DNA of 64,000 bases. It comes from Ricordea florida. Its lineage: Eukaryota > Cnidaria > Anthozoa > Corallimorpharia > Ricordeidae. The stretch lies in NCBI GenBank assembly GCA_949710005.1, contig OX453282.1, forward strand, positions 14,578,009-14,642,008, written 5' to 3'. The notes beneath the pieces were generated by a model. The model searched no databases and was not told where the DNA came from. It saw only the letters and a list, made by a program, of their open reading frames with translations. Below, one piece after another: positions 30,080 to 39,759 of this stretch; positions within the stretch are counted from its first letter, which is position 1; every line of letters begins with the position of its first letter. A program made the position numbers and the translations under genes.

Positions 30080-30151
30080 ATCCTCACTGGGGATTGAACT
30101 CGGGCTATCTGCTCCACAGTACGGTATGCTATCCATTAGACCATCCAGAAT
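30080..30151 (-). tRNA. tRNA-like relic (pseudogene or SINE head)
   Basis: On the minus strand 72 nt fit a tRNA layout. There is a D-arm with TGGTCTAATGGATAGCATA (an A-box-like element) and a T-arm with GAGTTCAATCCCC (a B-box-like element). The acceptor arm has about 6 of 7 possible pairs including wobble. The anticodon stem does not pair well, and the loop would read GTG. It is therefore a degenerate tRNA-derived sequence rather than a functional gene. Confidence 0.35.
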
Positions 30152-30746
30152 TACCTGGTTACAATGGGTATATCTTATTAGTCTGGCTACTACCACAGGT
30201 AGCCCGAGTCTAGGTTTACCTTTTCGGTCTGTCAGTCTATCGACAACGTCGCAAATAGGACTGCCCGCAGAGGCCTTTGGGTATTGCTATTATGAAAACG
30301 AGGTGTGCACGGGGTCATCAAGTTATTGCACCGTCGATGTTGGATGCGAGAGATGTGTGCCCTGCTTTTGGGTTTCTCCTTGGAATGCTCACATCGCTTT
30401 TACAAACGCAGACGCCGTTCGCGGTAGACCTACCCAAAACTACAACAGTGAGCACTTTTCGGCCACGTTGTTCCGCGAACTCAAAGAGAACTAAATGAAA
30501 GCCATGAAAGCAAACTATGAAGCTGCGACAAACTCTGAACTATCTTTGAAAGCCAATGTTATGCACATGAACACTGCTAACTCTTGTATTGTCAGCTACT
30601 GTCGTCATTGGGATCCAAAAGCTGAAGTTAATACACGAATTTTGTACAGCGACATGACAGACCCGTCGTTGGATGCCTCGAGTCAACAATTTGTTCAAGA
30701 CAACATTACGCGAATAAAGGAGGTTATAAGGATTTTTTTCATCTAA
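30126..30746 (+). pseudogene. Possible broken protein-coding segment of unknown family
   Basis: One frame runs from 30126 to 30746 with a single stop at 30492-30494. On either side the translation looks protein-like (EVCTGSSSYCTVDVGCERCVP upstream; TANSCIVSYCRHWDPKAEV and DMTDPSLDASSQQFVQ downstream). I do not recognise a family. It may be a decayed gene or an exon of a host gene read partly through intron. Confidence 0.3.
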
Positions 30747-31146
30747 TTTAAATTTTGGTAGTATTTTTGGATGAAGTCAGTTTCTGAATTACGGTCTGTC
30801 TCATGCGTGGTCGCATGGAAAGTAGTTGCAAGACAAAGACTTGACAACAAAAGCGTGATAACGCTCAAAGTTAGATTACGCTTGCAGGTGAAACGGTTGA
30901 CGTGACAAAGGATTGCTAGACACAATGTTATTTAAGACAAATCGGCTAACAAAGCTATTTTAAAACTCGGAGACTATGTTTGTCAGCCCGAATTCCCTCG
31001 GGCCTCTTTTCAAAACCATGTCTGGATTCTTTTCTTATTCAAACTGAAGTTTTTTTTCCTGCCTGCGTGTTCGTGTGGAAAGACATTAGCGGGAACAGGG
31101 CCAAAAAGGCTAAATCGGAAGAATAGTATATCCGATCGATATATAT

Positions 31147-31302
31147 TGTATACTCTGGCCGGTTCCACGACCGCAAAAAACCTACCAGACTGTATATCGC
31201 ACCTCAATTGTTGTCGACGTCGTCTTTAAGCTGAGCGATGTTATCAGAAAGTTTTCTAAGGTTTTACAGAAATTTCAGTGATAATTGGGTTTGTTTACTA
31301 AT
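31147..31302 (+). repeat. Direct repeat with the interior of the adjacent MITE
   Basis: About 156 bp containing GGTTCCACGACCGCAAAAAA, TCGACGTCGT and TTACAGAAATTTCAGT recurs at 31394-31550 inside the MITE at 31306-31742, in the same orientation. Confidence 0.65.
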
Positions 31303-31305
31303 CGA

Positions 31306-31742
31306 ACTAGACGCTTTCGGGAGCGTTCACTCGGGCTACATTTTATAATACGGCTTCGAATAAATGTGAATGTCAGTTTACGCCTACGTTTTGTATACTA
31401 TATGGCTGGTTCCACGACCGCAAAAAACCTACCAGACTGTATATCGCACCGCAATTCTTGTCGACGTCGTGTTTAACCTCAGCGATTTTATCGGAAAGAT
31501 GTCTAAGGTTTTACAGAAATTTCAGTAATAATTGTGTTTGTTTACTAATCCGATTAGTGTTGAGCAATCAGCTTTCTTGGTTCCCACGGTAGAAAAACAA
31601 TTGTGAAACCTGATGCCAGTAATCGAAGGTGAAAAGGCGATATGTGGGAAAAACAACATTACACCTCAAAGCTGACATTGACGTTTGTTCGAAGCCGTAT
31701 TATCATCTGTAGCCCGAGTGAACGCTCCCGAGAGCGTCTAGT
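31306..31742. mobile_element. MITE with 71-bp terminal inverted repeats
   Basis: ACTAGACGCTTTCGGGAGCG at 31306 is mirrored by CGCTCCCGAGAGCGTCTAGT ending at 31742. The inverted repeats run to 31376 and from 31672, ending at GAATGTCAG. A truncated third copy of the left end and interior is at 57608-57730. Confidence 0.75.
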
Positions 31743-32035
31743 ATTTTATATGTTATAGATCGTTCGCTAGTACACTCTACTGAGTGAAGCTGTAAAATAT
31801 CTCATTTTTCAACGTTCATGAAAGGTAGTCCGTCATTCCCGAGGCTTTATCTGGAAACCGATATTTAAAATGGAGATGCCGTTGTAGAATTGACAAATTT
31901 GTGGTAAACATTGACGAACGTGTTTTATTTGGCTAAACTTTAGAATACCCCGCCACTTCATTAACATACTGATAAATAACAATAGAGTCCATTGTAATAT
32001 GCCTCGTTCTTTAAAAGAAACCGACACATGTAACC

Positions 32036-32142
32036 CTGTACAAAAACTACAAAACCCGATATAAATCAACTGGAGCAAAAACAGTCCGGTGGTATGCAGC
32101 TTTATTGAATTTCAAAATCATTATTTGCGACAACACCGTAAC
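32036..32142. repeat. Left arm of host inverted repeat flanking element B
   Basis: These 107 bp (CTGTACAAAAAC...ACCGTAAC) are the near-exact inverse of 49156-49262. Element B was inserted in the spacer between the two arms, 14 bp from this one. Confidence 0.85.
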
Positions 32143-32151
32143 CGACACATA

Positions 32152-32156
32152 CCTAC
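32152..32156. repeat. Target-site duplication of element B, left copy
   Basis: CCTAC precedes AGTAGGGG. The same CCTAC follows the right end at 49063-49067. Polintons usually leave 6 bp, and only 5 match here. Confidence 0.7.
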
Positions 32157-32643
32157 AGTAGGGGAAAAAAGCGGATACCAGGACAATTTTAGCTTATAAG
32201 CTAATTTTGACAAAGAATTACCCCCCGATTTTTGAAAATCCGCGTTTGGGAATTGCTGTCGAGCCTAGCTAAGCCGTTGCCGAGTATTGCTGAAGATACG
32301 CGAAGTCCCTAAGCCTTTACAAAGCCTTAGTCAAGCTGTATCTAGGTATTGCTGAAGATGCGGGCAGCCGCCAAGCCTTAGCCAAACCACCGCCTGGTAT
32401 TGCCAAAGCCACCAAGCCTTCATAAAGCCTTTGTCACGCCACCGCCAAGCATTCGCAAAGCCGCCAAGCCGCTACATAACTGATGCGAGAACCTCCCGCG
32501 CGCAGCCCATGCGAAGACGCAGCGAAGCATACCCCCGCATAGTCCATGTCTGCGAAATTGAAGCCGGGGATCCAGGACAATTATAAAAATGAATTTTAAA
32601 AAAGAGATTTAAAGGGGTAAATTGACTTGATAAACATGGAACA
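32157..32643. repeat. Left terminal inverted repeat of element B
   Basis: Starting AGTAGGGGAAAAAAGCGG, it is the inverse of 48576-49062 with few mismatches. The outer part includes the palindrome AGCTTATAAGCT. The middle has degenerate GCCAAGCCTT-type repeats. The inner part is AT-rich and ends with ATGGAACA, which is the start of the polymerase gene. The TIR therefore carries the promoter and first codons of both terminal genes. Confidence 0.9.
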
Positions 32644-35600
32644 GAAAAATAGTTTGAATTTTGCGAAAAAGCTAAAACAAGCCATTGGCGAAAATGGCAA
32701 AGATTTAAAAAGATTGGTAGTAAAGCAGTTGGAGAAAATTATGAAAGAAAAAGGTAAGAAAGTACCAAAAAATGTAGTTCTCAAGGAGTTGCGTAAAATC
32801 CGCGAAATTTCTGCGACTTTAGATAATAAAATACAAAGATTAATTATGGATGAGCCAATACCTGAGATTAATGTTCCAATTTTGAAACCAAAGAAAGTTT
32901 TCAATTGGGGAAATTATTCATACAAGGTGCTGGATGAAGAGGAGTTTTCTGAAAAGTTTAGGGATTTAATCAGCAAAAATGTTATAAAAATTACTAATAA
33001 TAGCCCACAAAAATCTAAAAGAAAGGTAAATATATCTAAAAGTGTGAGAAAAGAATTGAAGGAAAATGCTAATCGATTTGTTCCAAAAGAACAACAAACA
33101 GCATTGAGGGGTTATCTAAAAACCCACAGGATAGATGGGCAAAAAGGGTATGGCCCTAAAGCATTTATTGAAAAAATCAAACCAAAAGTTATTGAGCTAA
33201 TTAACAAGCAAAAGAAACCGATCAAATTAAAATTTTTGTACACATGCGCGTTTACAAAAAAGAATCTTGCGACAAAACAAGTTGAAGTAAATTCAGGATA
33301 TTTTCATTCAACAGTTGAAACGATTACTTTGTCAACTGATTTATCCGAATTATTTGATACTATGACAAATCGCCAACTTGAAAAGGTTGAACAGTTTCAA
33401 AATTTAGGTTCTGGCTGGCAATTCGTTCATGTTGTGTATTTTGATATTAACATTGATCCTTTCGAACCCTTTGTCGGAAGTTCATATATTGAATTACCGC
33501 GAAAATTAGCAGTAAAAAATGCGATTATTAATGTTAAGAATATGAATGACCACGAATGTTTCAAGTGGGCAGTAACTTCTGCTATATATAAAAAAGACAT
33601 TCACCCAGAGAGAAAAAATAAGGAAATGATCAAAAATTCGAGGAACTTCAACTGGTCAGGAATAGAATTTCCCACCTCATTAAAACAGATTGATAGGTTT
33701 GAAAAGCAAAACCCTGGCCATGCGATTAATGTCTATGGATATGATAATAATGAAGTATATCCATTAAGAATAAGCGAAAAACAAAAAGTCGATCCAATCA
33801 ACCTACTTTTAATATCAGAAGGTGAAAATAACCATTATTGTTGGATAAAGGATATGAGTAGATTGCTGGCCGCAAAAGTTAGTAAACATAAATCTAAGAT
33901 GTACTTTTGCTATAGATGTTTAAACGCATTTCAGTCAAAAGAATCAAGGGAAAAACATTTGGAATACTGCGCCTCAAATAAAGAAGTTAAGATTGAAATG
34001 ATAAAGGATGAAGATGGAAATCCTAAGTACATTAAATTCACCCATTTCAACAGAAAAATGCGAGTACCCTTTGTTGTGTATGTTGATTTCGAGTGTTTTA
34101 CACAGAAAATACATACATGCTCGCCAAATGAAAGAGAAAGTTATACTAGCCAATACCAGAAACATAAACCATCAGGATTTAGCTATCTCATAAAGTCTTT
34201 TGATGATGTACTATTTCCTCCCGTGTTTGTACAATATACCGCTAAATCTGAAGATGAAGATATTTCGCAAATATTTATAGATAATTTAGAGCGGGATATT
34301 AAGAAAATTTATAATAATACAAAATACCACAAAAAAGCGGCGGCTTTGTCAGAAATGGATAAAAAAGAATATGAAAATGCTACTCACTGCCATATATGCG
34401 AAGAAAAATTAGGGAAAGATAAGGTATTTGATCACTGCCATCTTACAGGAAAGTATAGAGGCGCCGCGCATAACGAATGCAACTTAAATTATAAGGCGCC
34501 AAAGTTCTTTCCTGTAGTATTTCACAACCTTTCCAATTATGACGCCCATCTTTTTATCAAGAATCTAGGCGTAACAGAAGGTAAAATAAACTGCATACCT
34601 AATAATGAGGAAAAGTATATTTCTTTCTCAAAGCAAATAGTAGTTGATGAATTTACAAATAAAGAAGGTAAGCGAGTTGCGGTGAAGAGGGAGATTAGAT
34701 TTATAGATTCATTTAAATTTTTGACAAGCGGCCTCGGTAAATTAGTTGATAACCTTATAAAATGCGAAAAGTGTGAAGCATGCAAACCGGGGGATTGTAT
34801 TAAGAGATACAAAGAAGGTACTAAAATTGTTCATTATAAAGGCATTGGTAATTGTGAAAAATGTAAGAATTGCTTACTATCAAAAAGTAATTGCCTTTCT
34901 CCAACGGATGAAAACATGCGTGAAACTAAAAAGTTTTTCAAAGGCGATGAATTAAAGTTATTGTTGAGAAAGGGAGAATTTCCCTATGATTGGTTCGACA
35001 AATTTGAAAAACTAAGTGCAACCCAACTTCCACCAAAAGAAGAATTCTACTCAAAACTAAACGACGAAGAAATAAAAGAAGTTGATTACCAACACGCGCA
35101 AAATGTATGGAAAATCTTCAAAATGAAAACAATGAGAGAATACCATGATTTGTACCTAAAGACGGATGTATTACTTTTGGCAGACGTATTCGAGAACTTT
35201 AGAGATGTTTGCCAAAAGAATTATGGTTTAGATCCCGCCCACTATTACACATCGCCGGGATTAGCTTGGGATGCAGCATTAAAGAAAACAAAAGTAAATT
35301 TAGAGTTGCTAACTGACGTAGATATGCTTCTTATGATTGAGAGAGGCATCCGAGGCGGAGTATCTATGATTTCTACTAGATATGCGAAAGCAAATAATCC
35401 ATATATGATAAACTTTGCTATTGATAAAATAATAAGTTATATTATATATCTCGATGCAAATAATTTATACGGAGGCGGAATGAGTAACCCGCTACCTACT
35501 CATGGGTTTAGATGGATGCTTGATAAAGAGTTTTTAGACTGGAAAAATATGCCATGTATATTAGAGGTTGATTTAGAATATCCAAATAACCTACATGATT

Positions 35601-36664
35601 TACATAATGATTATCCTCTTGCTCCAGAAAGGTGTGTAGTTAATAAAGTGGAGAAATTAATCCCAAATCTAAATAATAGAGTAAAGTATGTTGTTCATCA
35701 TAAAACATTAAAACTTTACGAAAGTTTGGGATTAAAAATAACAAAGATTCATAGAGGAATTACATTTGAAGAATCAAAGTGGTTAAAACCATACATTGAT
35801 TTGAATACCGAACTCAGAGTTAAAGCGAAGAATGAATTTGAGAAAGATTTCTTCAAGTTAATGATTAATTCTGTGTTCGGCAAAACAATGGAAAACATTA
35901 GAAATAGGGTTGATATTAGATTAGTCACAAATCAAAAAGACGCGAGGAAATTAATATCAAAACCTAACTACCAGCATCGTACAATCTTTTCTGAAAATCT
36001 TGCCGCCATTCATATGAAGAAAACAAAGTTAGTATTCAATAAACCCGTTTACTTAGGTATGTGCATTCTGGATTTGAGTAAAACCATAATGTATGATTTT
36101 CATTATAATTACATAAAACCAAAATATGGAGAAAAAGCAAAATTACTTTTTACAGACACGGACAGTCTGATGTATTTAGTAGAAACGGAAGATTTCTACA
36201 AGGATATTGCGCCAGATGTGCGAGAAAAGTTTGATACTTCAAATTACCCCAAAAATCATCGGTCGGGTATAGAGACTAATGTAAATAAAAAAGTTATAAA
36301 TAAGTTCAAAGATGAAGCCGGAGGCGAACAGATAACCGAATTTGTTGGTCTGCGGGCTAAGCTATACTCATACAGGTTGGATAAAGGAGAAGAGATAAAA
36401 AAGGATAAGGGGGTAAAGACATCAGTAGTAAAAAAGACCATAAACTTTGATGATTATAAGAGATGTCTATTCAATAAAAAACCCCAGATGAGAAAGATGA
36501 ATGTAATCAGAAGCCGCCTACATGATGTTTATACTGAAACGATTAATAAAGTTGCGCTATCCGCCAATGATGATAAGAGAATAATTTGTGAGGATGGGAT
36601 AAATACTTTTGCATATGGGCATTATCGTTTCAAAACAGAATCTGGTGGAAGTTCTGTATCATAA
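32636..36664 (+). CDS. POLB: Protein-primed family B DNA polymerase with embedded HNH and Cys-His domains
   Basis: The first ATG (32636, MEQKNS) gives 1342 aa; reading from the upstream TTG at 32627 is not needed. Regions in order, by residue: a basic N-terminal region; a Polinton-typical segment with SSYIELP; DHECFKW (about 305) and HYCWIKD (about 400), a possible papain/OTU-like Cys...His pair; a C2H2-like finger (423-445); Exo I VDFECF (about 482); a recombination-endonuclease-VII-like HNH unit (584-618, DHCHLTGKYRGAAHNECN); Exo II NYDAH (about 635); a Cys-rich insert (about 710-760); Exo III YLKTDVLLLADVF (840-852); motif A DANNLYGGGM (about 940); motif B KLMINSVFGKT (about 1075); and motif C DTDSLMY (about 1174). 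All polymerase and exonuclease signature residues are present, so it should be active. It overlaps the integrase 3' end by 43 bp. Confidence 0.92.
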   Translation: MEQKNSLNFAKKLKQAIGENGKDLKRLVVKQLEKIMKEKGKKVPKNVVLKELRKIREISATLDNKIQRLIMDEPIPEINVPILKPKKVFNWGNYSYKVLDEEEFSEKFRDLISKNVIKITNNSPQKSKRKVNISKSVRKELKENANRFVPKEQQTALRGYLKTHRIDGQKGYGPKAFIEKIKPKVIELINKQKKPIKLKFLYTCAFTKKNLATKQVEVNSGYFHSTVETITLSTDLSELFDTMTNRQLEKVEQFQNLGSGWQFVHVVYFDINIDPFEPFVGSSYIELPRKLAVKNAIINVKNMNDHECFKWAVTSAIYKKDIHPERKNKEMIKNSRNFNWSGIEFPTSLKQIDRFEKQNPGHAINVYGYDNNEVYPLRISEKQKVDPINLLLISEGENNHYCWIKDMSRLLAAKVSKHKSKMYFCYRCLNAFQSKESREKHLEYCASNKEVKIEMIKDEDGNPKYIKFTHFNRKMRVPFVVYVDFECFTQKIHTCSPNERESYTSQYQKHKPSGFSYLIKSFDDVLFPPVFVQYTAKSEDEDISQIFIDNLERDIKKIYNNTKYHKKAAALSEMDKKEYENATHCHICEEKLGKDKVFDHCHLTGKYRGAAHNECNLNYKAPKFFPVVFHNLSNYDAHLFIKNLGVTEGKINCIPNNEEKYISFSKQIVVDEFTNKEGKRVAVKREIRFIDSFKFLTSGLGKLVDNLIKCEKCEACKPGDCIKRYKEGTKIVHYKGIGNCEKCKNCLLSKSNCLSPTDENMRETKKFFKGDELKLLLRKGEFPYDWFDKFEKLSATQLPPKEEFYSKLNDEEIKEVDYQHAQNVWKIFKMKTMREYHDLYLKTDVLLLADVFENFRDVCQKNYGLDPAHYYTSPGLAWDAALKKTKVNLELLTDVDMLLMIERGIRGGVSMISTRYAKANNPYMINFAIDKIISYIIYLDANNLYGGGMSNPLPTHGFRWMLDKEFLDWKNMPCILEVDLEYPNNLHDLHNDYPLAPERCVVNKVEKLIPNLNNRVKYVVHHKTLKLYESLGLKITKIHRGITFEESKWLKPYIDLNTELRVKAKNEFEKDFFKLMINSVFGKTMENIRNRVDIRLVTNQKDARKLISKPNYQHRTIFSENLAAIHMKKTKLVFNKPVYLGMCILDLSKTIMYDFHYNYIKPKYGEKAKLLFTDTDSLMYLVETEDFYKDIAPDVREKFDTSNYPKNHRSGIETNVNKKVINKFKDEAGGEQITEFVGLRAKLYSYRLDKGEEIKKDKGVKTSVVKKTINFDDYKRCLFNKKPQMRKMNVIRSRLHDVYTETINKVALSANDDKRIICEDGINTFAYGHYRFKTESGGSSVS

Positions 36665-37599
36665 GGTATAACTTGTAATTCTTCTCGAACAAATCCTCGT
36701 CGTGGTCCATCAATTAAATAATATAAAACCGGCTGATTGGGCGAAATCACGCTTCTAGAAATATCATAAACTTTTATACTCCAAATTGGATCTGTAGCCC
36801 GACTTTTTTCTCCACCCTCAAGTTCACCGGCTGATAATAAATATCTAACTTTAACAATGGGTGGCAATCTAACCTCATCAGGCCCCACAACGCGATGATA
36901 TCTTTTGGTTTCAATATCAACCTCTTTCATTTTTATAGCCTCATCGGGCTCTTTACCGGTTATTCTCGTTTTCGTATTATTCAAAGTTTTTAGAATATCT
37001 GGCAATCTTTTCACCCATACTCTTGATCGATCATCGCTGATCATTTCTTGCGCATATTGGTGACTAAATAATCTTTCTCCTAATATTCTGTTCGCATTTT
37101 CCACAAATGCTTGTGCTCTATGATTACCAGCTTCACTTCTTTGTAACTTCACATTATGGTAATTCATGAGTTTACTAACTTCGCCCATAAATTCTTTACC
37201 CGGATCAACCATTAATGTTTTGGGGTATTTTAATCTTCTAGAATATATTTTCTCAAAAGCTCCTGATATCTCTCGACTTTCTTTTGAGGTTAATGGCTCA
37301 GCATCTTTGTATCTCGAGGCGATATCAACCACAACTAACGCATATTTATATGTTTTTCTTCCAACCTTATCATGCGGTAAAAATAATAAATCTGCTTGGT
37401 GAATCTGATTGGGTTTATCCACAGTCCAATGCGACCTTGGTATATATTTTGGTGCTGGAAGATAGATTTGCCATATTGCTTGTTTCTGCAACCATTGTTT
37501 TGCTACATCTTCACTTACTTTCGCTTTCTCAGCCAATTTAGGAATAGCGGAATATCCTTTCCAATACCCCTCAGCCGAATAAAATATTTTTGACATCAT
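36622..37599 (-). CDS. INT: Retrovirus-type DDE integrase
   Basis: The 325-aa Polinton integrase has an N-terminal helical region containing the class-typical AKQWLQKQAIWQIYLPAPK (33-51). An RNase-H-fold core follows with catalytic D70 (HQADLL), D132 (MVDPGKEF) and E167 (QAFVENAN), then a C-terminal beta-rich tail with PPIVKVRYLL. It joins the TIR ends to target DNA. The spacing is intact, so it should be functional. It is divergent from the small gene at 37631, with only 31 bp between, so their promoters share that interval. Confidence 0.92.
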   Translation of the reverse strand: MMSKIFYSAEGYWKGYSAIPKLAEKAKVSEDVAKQWLQKQAIWQIYLPAPKYIPRSHWTVDKPNQIHQADLLFLPHDKVGRKTYKYALVVVDIASRYKDAEPLTSKESREISGAFEKIYSRRLKYPKTLMVDPGKEFMGEVSKLMNYHNVKLQRSEAGNHRAQAFVENANRILGERLFSHQYAQEMISDDRSRVWVKRLPDILKTLNNTKTRITGKEPDEAIKMKEVDIETKRYHRVVGPDEVRLPPIVKVRYLLSAGELEGGEKSRATDPIWSIKVYDISRSVISPNQPVLYYLIDGPRRGFVREELQVIPYDTELPPDSVLKR

Positions 37600-37630
37600 T
37601 TAAAAATAAACAAGTATCTTATAAATCAAA

Positions 37631-37822
37631 ATGGTTGAGGAGGAAGAAAAAATAATATTCACCGAATACCAAATTAATCTCATGAAAAAAATTATTAGGA
37701 AAAAAATTCTATATATGGAAGATGGCGACGAAATTTTTAATATTATGATTTTAATCTCCGACGCAAGAGAAGGTTTATTAAAACATATCGAAAAATTAGA
37801 AAATAGGACAACTCAGGTTTAA
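37631..37822 (+). CDS. Small conserved Polinton protein (63 aa), function unknown
   Basis: It matches the element A protein at 60-308 over residues 1-52 and at the C-terminal NRTTQV, but lacks about 19 residues between them. A TTTAAAA box at 37599-37605 lies 25 nt before the ATG and overlaps the integrase start codon on the other strand. No domain is recognised. Confidence 0.65.
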   Translation: MVEEEEKIIFTEYQINLMKKIIRKKILYMEDGDEIFNIMILISDAREGLLKHIEKLENRTTQV

Positions 37823-37852
37823 AGATTAACCAAAGTATCTTATAAATTTACA

Positions 37853-39091
37853 ATGACGTCTGAAAAAATTAACCCAAATAGAATTCCCAAAGAACCCTTT
37901 GGCTTGAAAGCAGAATCAACCTTGAATAGAATTACTCTAAATCCATCTACCGCCAGCCCCGGAGAAACATTATACATAAATATTCCGAAACTCGCGGAGA
38001 ATTTGGTGATTGTGCCCGGAAGCGTATCTCTTCTATTTGATTTAGATGTCGAGGGCCATGCAAATAATACGGTTGTTAATAATCTAGGCCGTAATCTTGT
38101 AACCAGACTAAAAGTTCTTTTTGGAGGAGAAACATTGCAAGATACTCAAGGATATGATCTTTTTCAAACATATCATGATTTATTCTTGACCGAAGAAGAG
38201 CGCGAAGATAGATTAAAACAAGGAATTTCTTCGGAAAATATTAGAAAACTTAGAACAAAATCCGGAGATAAGAAAACGCAAGACGTAAATGAAGTTACCC
38301 TCGCTAATGTGCATGGAACAAAGTACAGAATACCAATAAATCATCCTATTCTAAACGACCATGGAGTTTTTTACCCAAAAGCGTTGGAAAATCATCTTAT
38401 ATTTGAGATTACGCTTGCCCCGATCGCCAATATTCTTATTTATTCTGATACAACCAAAGCACCATCATATTCAATCAAAAACCTAGAGTTAGAATATTCT
38501 TCAATTTCTAGCGAATACTTAGCTCGTGAGGCGCAAGCAGCTTATCAAGTTGGGAAAGGATTCTTTTATGAAAATGTTACTTTACACAAAACTTTTACAT
38601 TTTCCATTGGCGGAGATGGTGTTATTAATCAGCATATTAATTTACCGAGAAGATCAATGACGGGAATATTGTTTTTGTTTTTAACACCACAAGCCGTAGG
38701 AGCAAGGGATTCTGAAAATTTTTATAATCCAGGAATATCTTCCGTAGAAATTGATGTTGATGGCGTACCAAATAGAATATATTCTAGAGGAATGATTCCG
38801 TCCGATCTTTGGGAATCCGTGAAAAAAAGATTCCGACCAACGGGAGGACAATTTTCTTTGAAAGAAAAAGATTTTTACGCGGATAAGTTTGCTCTTTGGG
38901 TAGATACTAGAACTCATCCAGATAATGGTATTCACGGCGGTGGACTTGCTCTAAATAATACGCACGACGGCGTAAAAATAGAAATTAAACGAAAACAGGG
39001 CGGATCTGGTACAATAACTTGTCATATGTTTGTCGTGGCGGATGCAATGATGGAGATTATGAATTCGGGTTTGAGATCAATTAAGTACTGA
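37853..39091 (+). CDS. Probable major capsid protein, double jelly-roll type
   Basis: The 412 aa are nearly identical to element A 339-1580. The strand-rich N-terminal VPGSVSLLFDL and C-terminal MFVVADAMMEI segments are unchanged. Substitutions concentrate around residues 128-150, as expected for a surface loop. A TTTAAAG box at 37818-37824 lies 28 nt before the ATG. The first roughly 70 coding bases and the upstream region look identical to element A. MCP assignment rests on pattern and on the adjacent ATPase gene. Confidence 0.65.
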   Translation: MTSEKINPNRIPKEPFGLKAESTLNRITLNPSTASPGETLYINIPKLAENLVIVPGSVSLLFDLDVEGHANNTVVNNLGRNLVTRLKVLFGGETLQDTQGYDLFQTYHDLFLTEEEREDRLKQGISSENIRKLRTKSGDKKTQDVNEVTLANVHGTKYRIPINHPILNDHGVFYPKALENHLIFEITLAPIANILIYSDTTKAPSYSIKNLELEYSSISSEYLAREAQAAYQVGKGFFYENVTLHKTFTFSIGGDGVINQHINLPRRSMTGILFLFLTPQAVGARDSENFYNPGISSVEIDVDGVPNRIYSRGMIPSDLWESVKKRFRPTGGQFSLKEKDFYADKFALWVDTRTHPDNGIHGGGLALNNTHDGVKIEIKRKQGGSGTITCHMFVVADAMMEIMNSGLRSIKY

Positions 39092-39125
39092 TCGTCTAAA
39101 AACATAATGTTATGATACAAAAAAT

Positions 39126-39752
39126 ATGGAAGATTTACGAGATAAAATCCCATTCCATTGTATTATAACAGGACCCACAAATTGCGGAAAAACAAAGTAC
39201 TTAATTGATCAGCTCCGGGGAACTTTCAGAAAAGTTTTTGAATATATTGTATTAATTTGTCCGACCTATTCCAAAAATAAAACTTATCATAATTTTGCTC
39301 GGGGAGATAAAAATTTCTATGTATTATCACCGGATTCAAGTAATGAGGACGAGATCAATGAATTACTGAATGATTGTCAAACCTTATTCTCCGGAACTAA
39401 TACTTTAATAATTTTGGATGATTGCGCCGTATCTACGGATCTGAAGAAAAGATCAAATAAGTTTATAGATTTAGCATTCTCCGGAAGGCATCACGGATTA
39501 TCACTTTGGGTTCTAACTCAACAATTAACTTCGATTGCAAAACCATTCCGGGAAAATGTAGCCTGCGTCGTTACTTTTCATAATCCTTCTCAGAAAGGCA
39601 TGAAAATGTTTTTCGAAGATTACGGAGGCGATTTGGATTCTGAATTGGGGAAAAAGTTTGTAAAACTCCTGAAAACTGAAAAATATTCTAGGTTATGCAT
39701 GAGTTTGCGGTACCCATTTAATTGCTATTTAGAGATTCCGGAAGTGATTTAA
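39126..39752 (+). CDS. ATP: Genome-packaging ATPase (A32/FtsK-HerA type)
   Basis: This 208-aa P-loop protein has Walker A GPTNCGKT (16-23), Walker B LIILDDC (94-100) and a downstream VLTQQ. The box before it is TCTAAAA (39095-39101), where element A has TTTAAAA at the same place, showing that both spellings are tolerated. Seven bases separate it from the next gene. Confidence 0.85.
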   Translation: MEDLRDKIPFHCIITGPTNCGKTKYLIDQLRGTFRKVFEYIVLICPTYSKNKTYHNFARGDKNFYVLSPDSSNEDEINELLNDCQTLFSGTNTLIILDDCAVSTDLKKRSNKFIDLAFSGRHHGLSLWVLTQQLTSIAKPFRENVACVVTFHNPSQKGMKMFFEDYGGDLDSELGKKFVKLLKTEKYSRLCMSLRYPFNCYLEIPEVI

Positions 39753-39759
39753 CAAAAAG

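Noticed and set aside
30080-30151. Functional tRNA-His
   Set aside because: The anticodon stem does not pair and the T stem is weak, so I list it only as a tRNA-like relic.
32627-32635. Upstream TTG start for the polymerase
   Set aside because: An ATG at 32636 lies inside the conserved TIR boundary (ATGGAACA), matches the start of the other terminal gene, and needs no alternative initiation.
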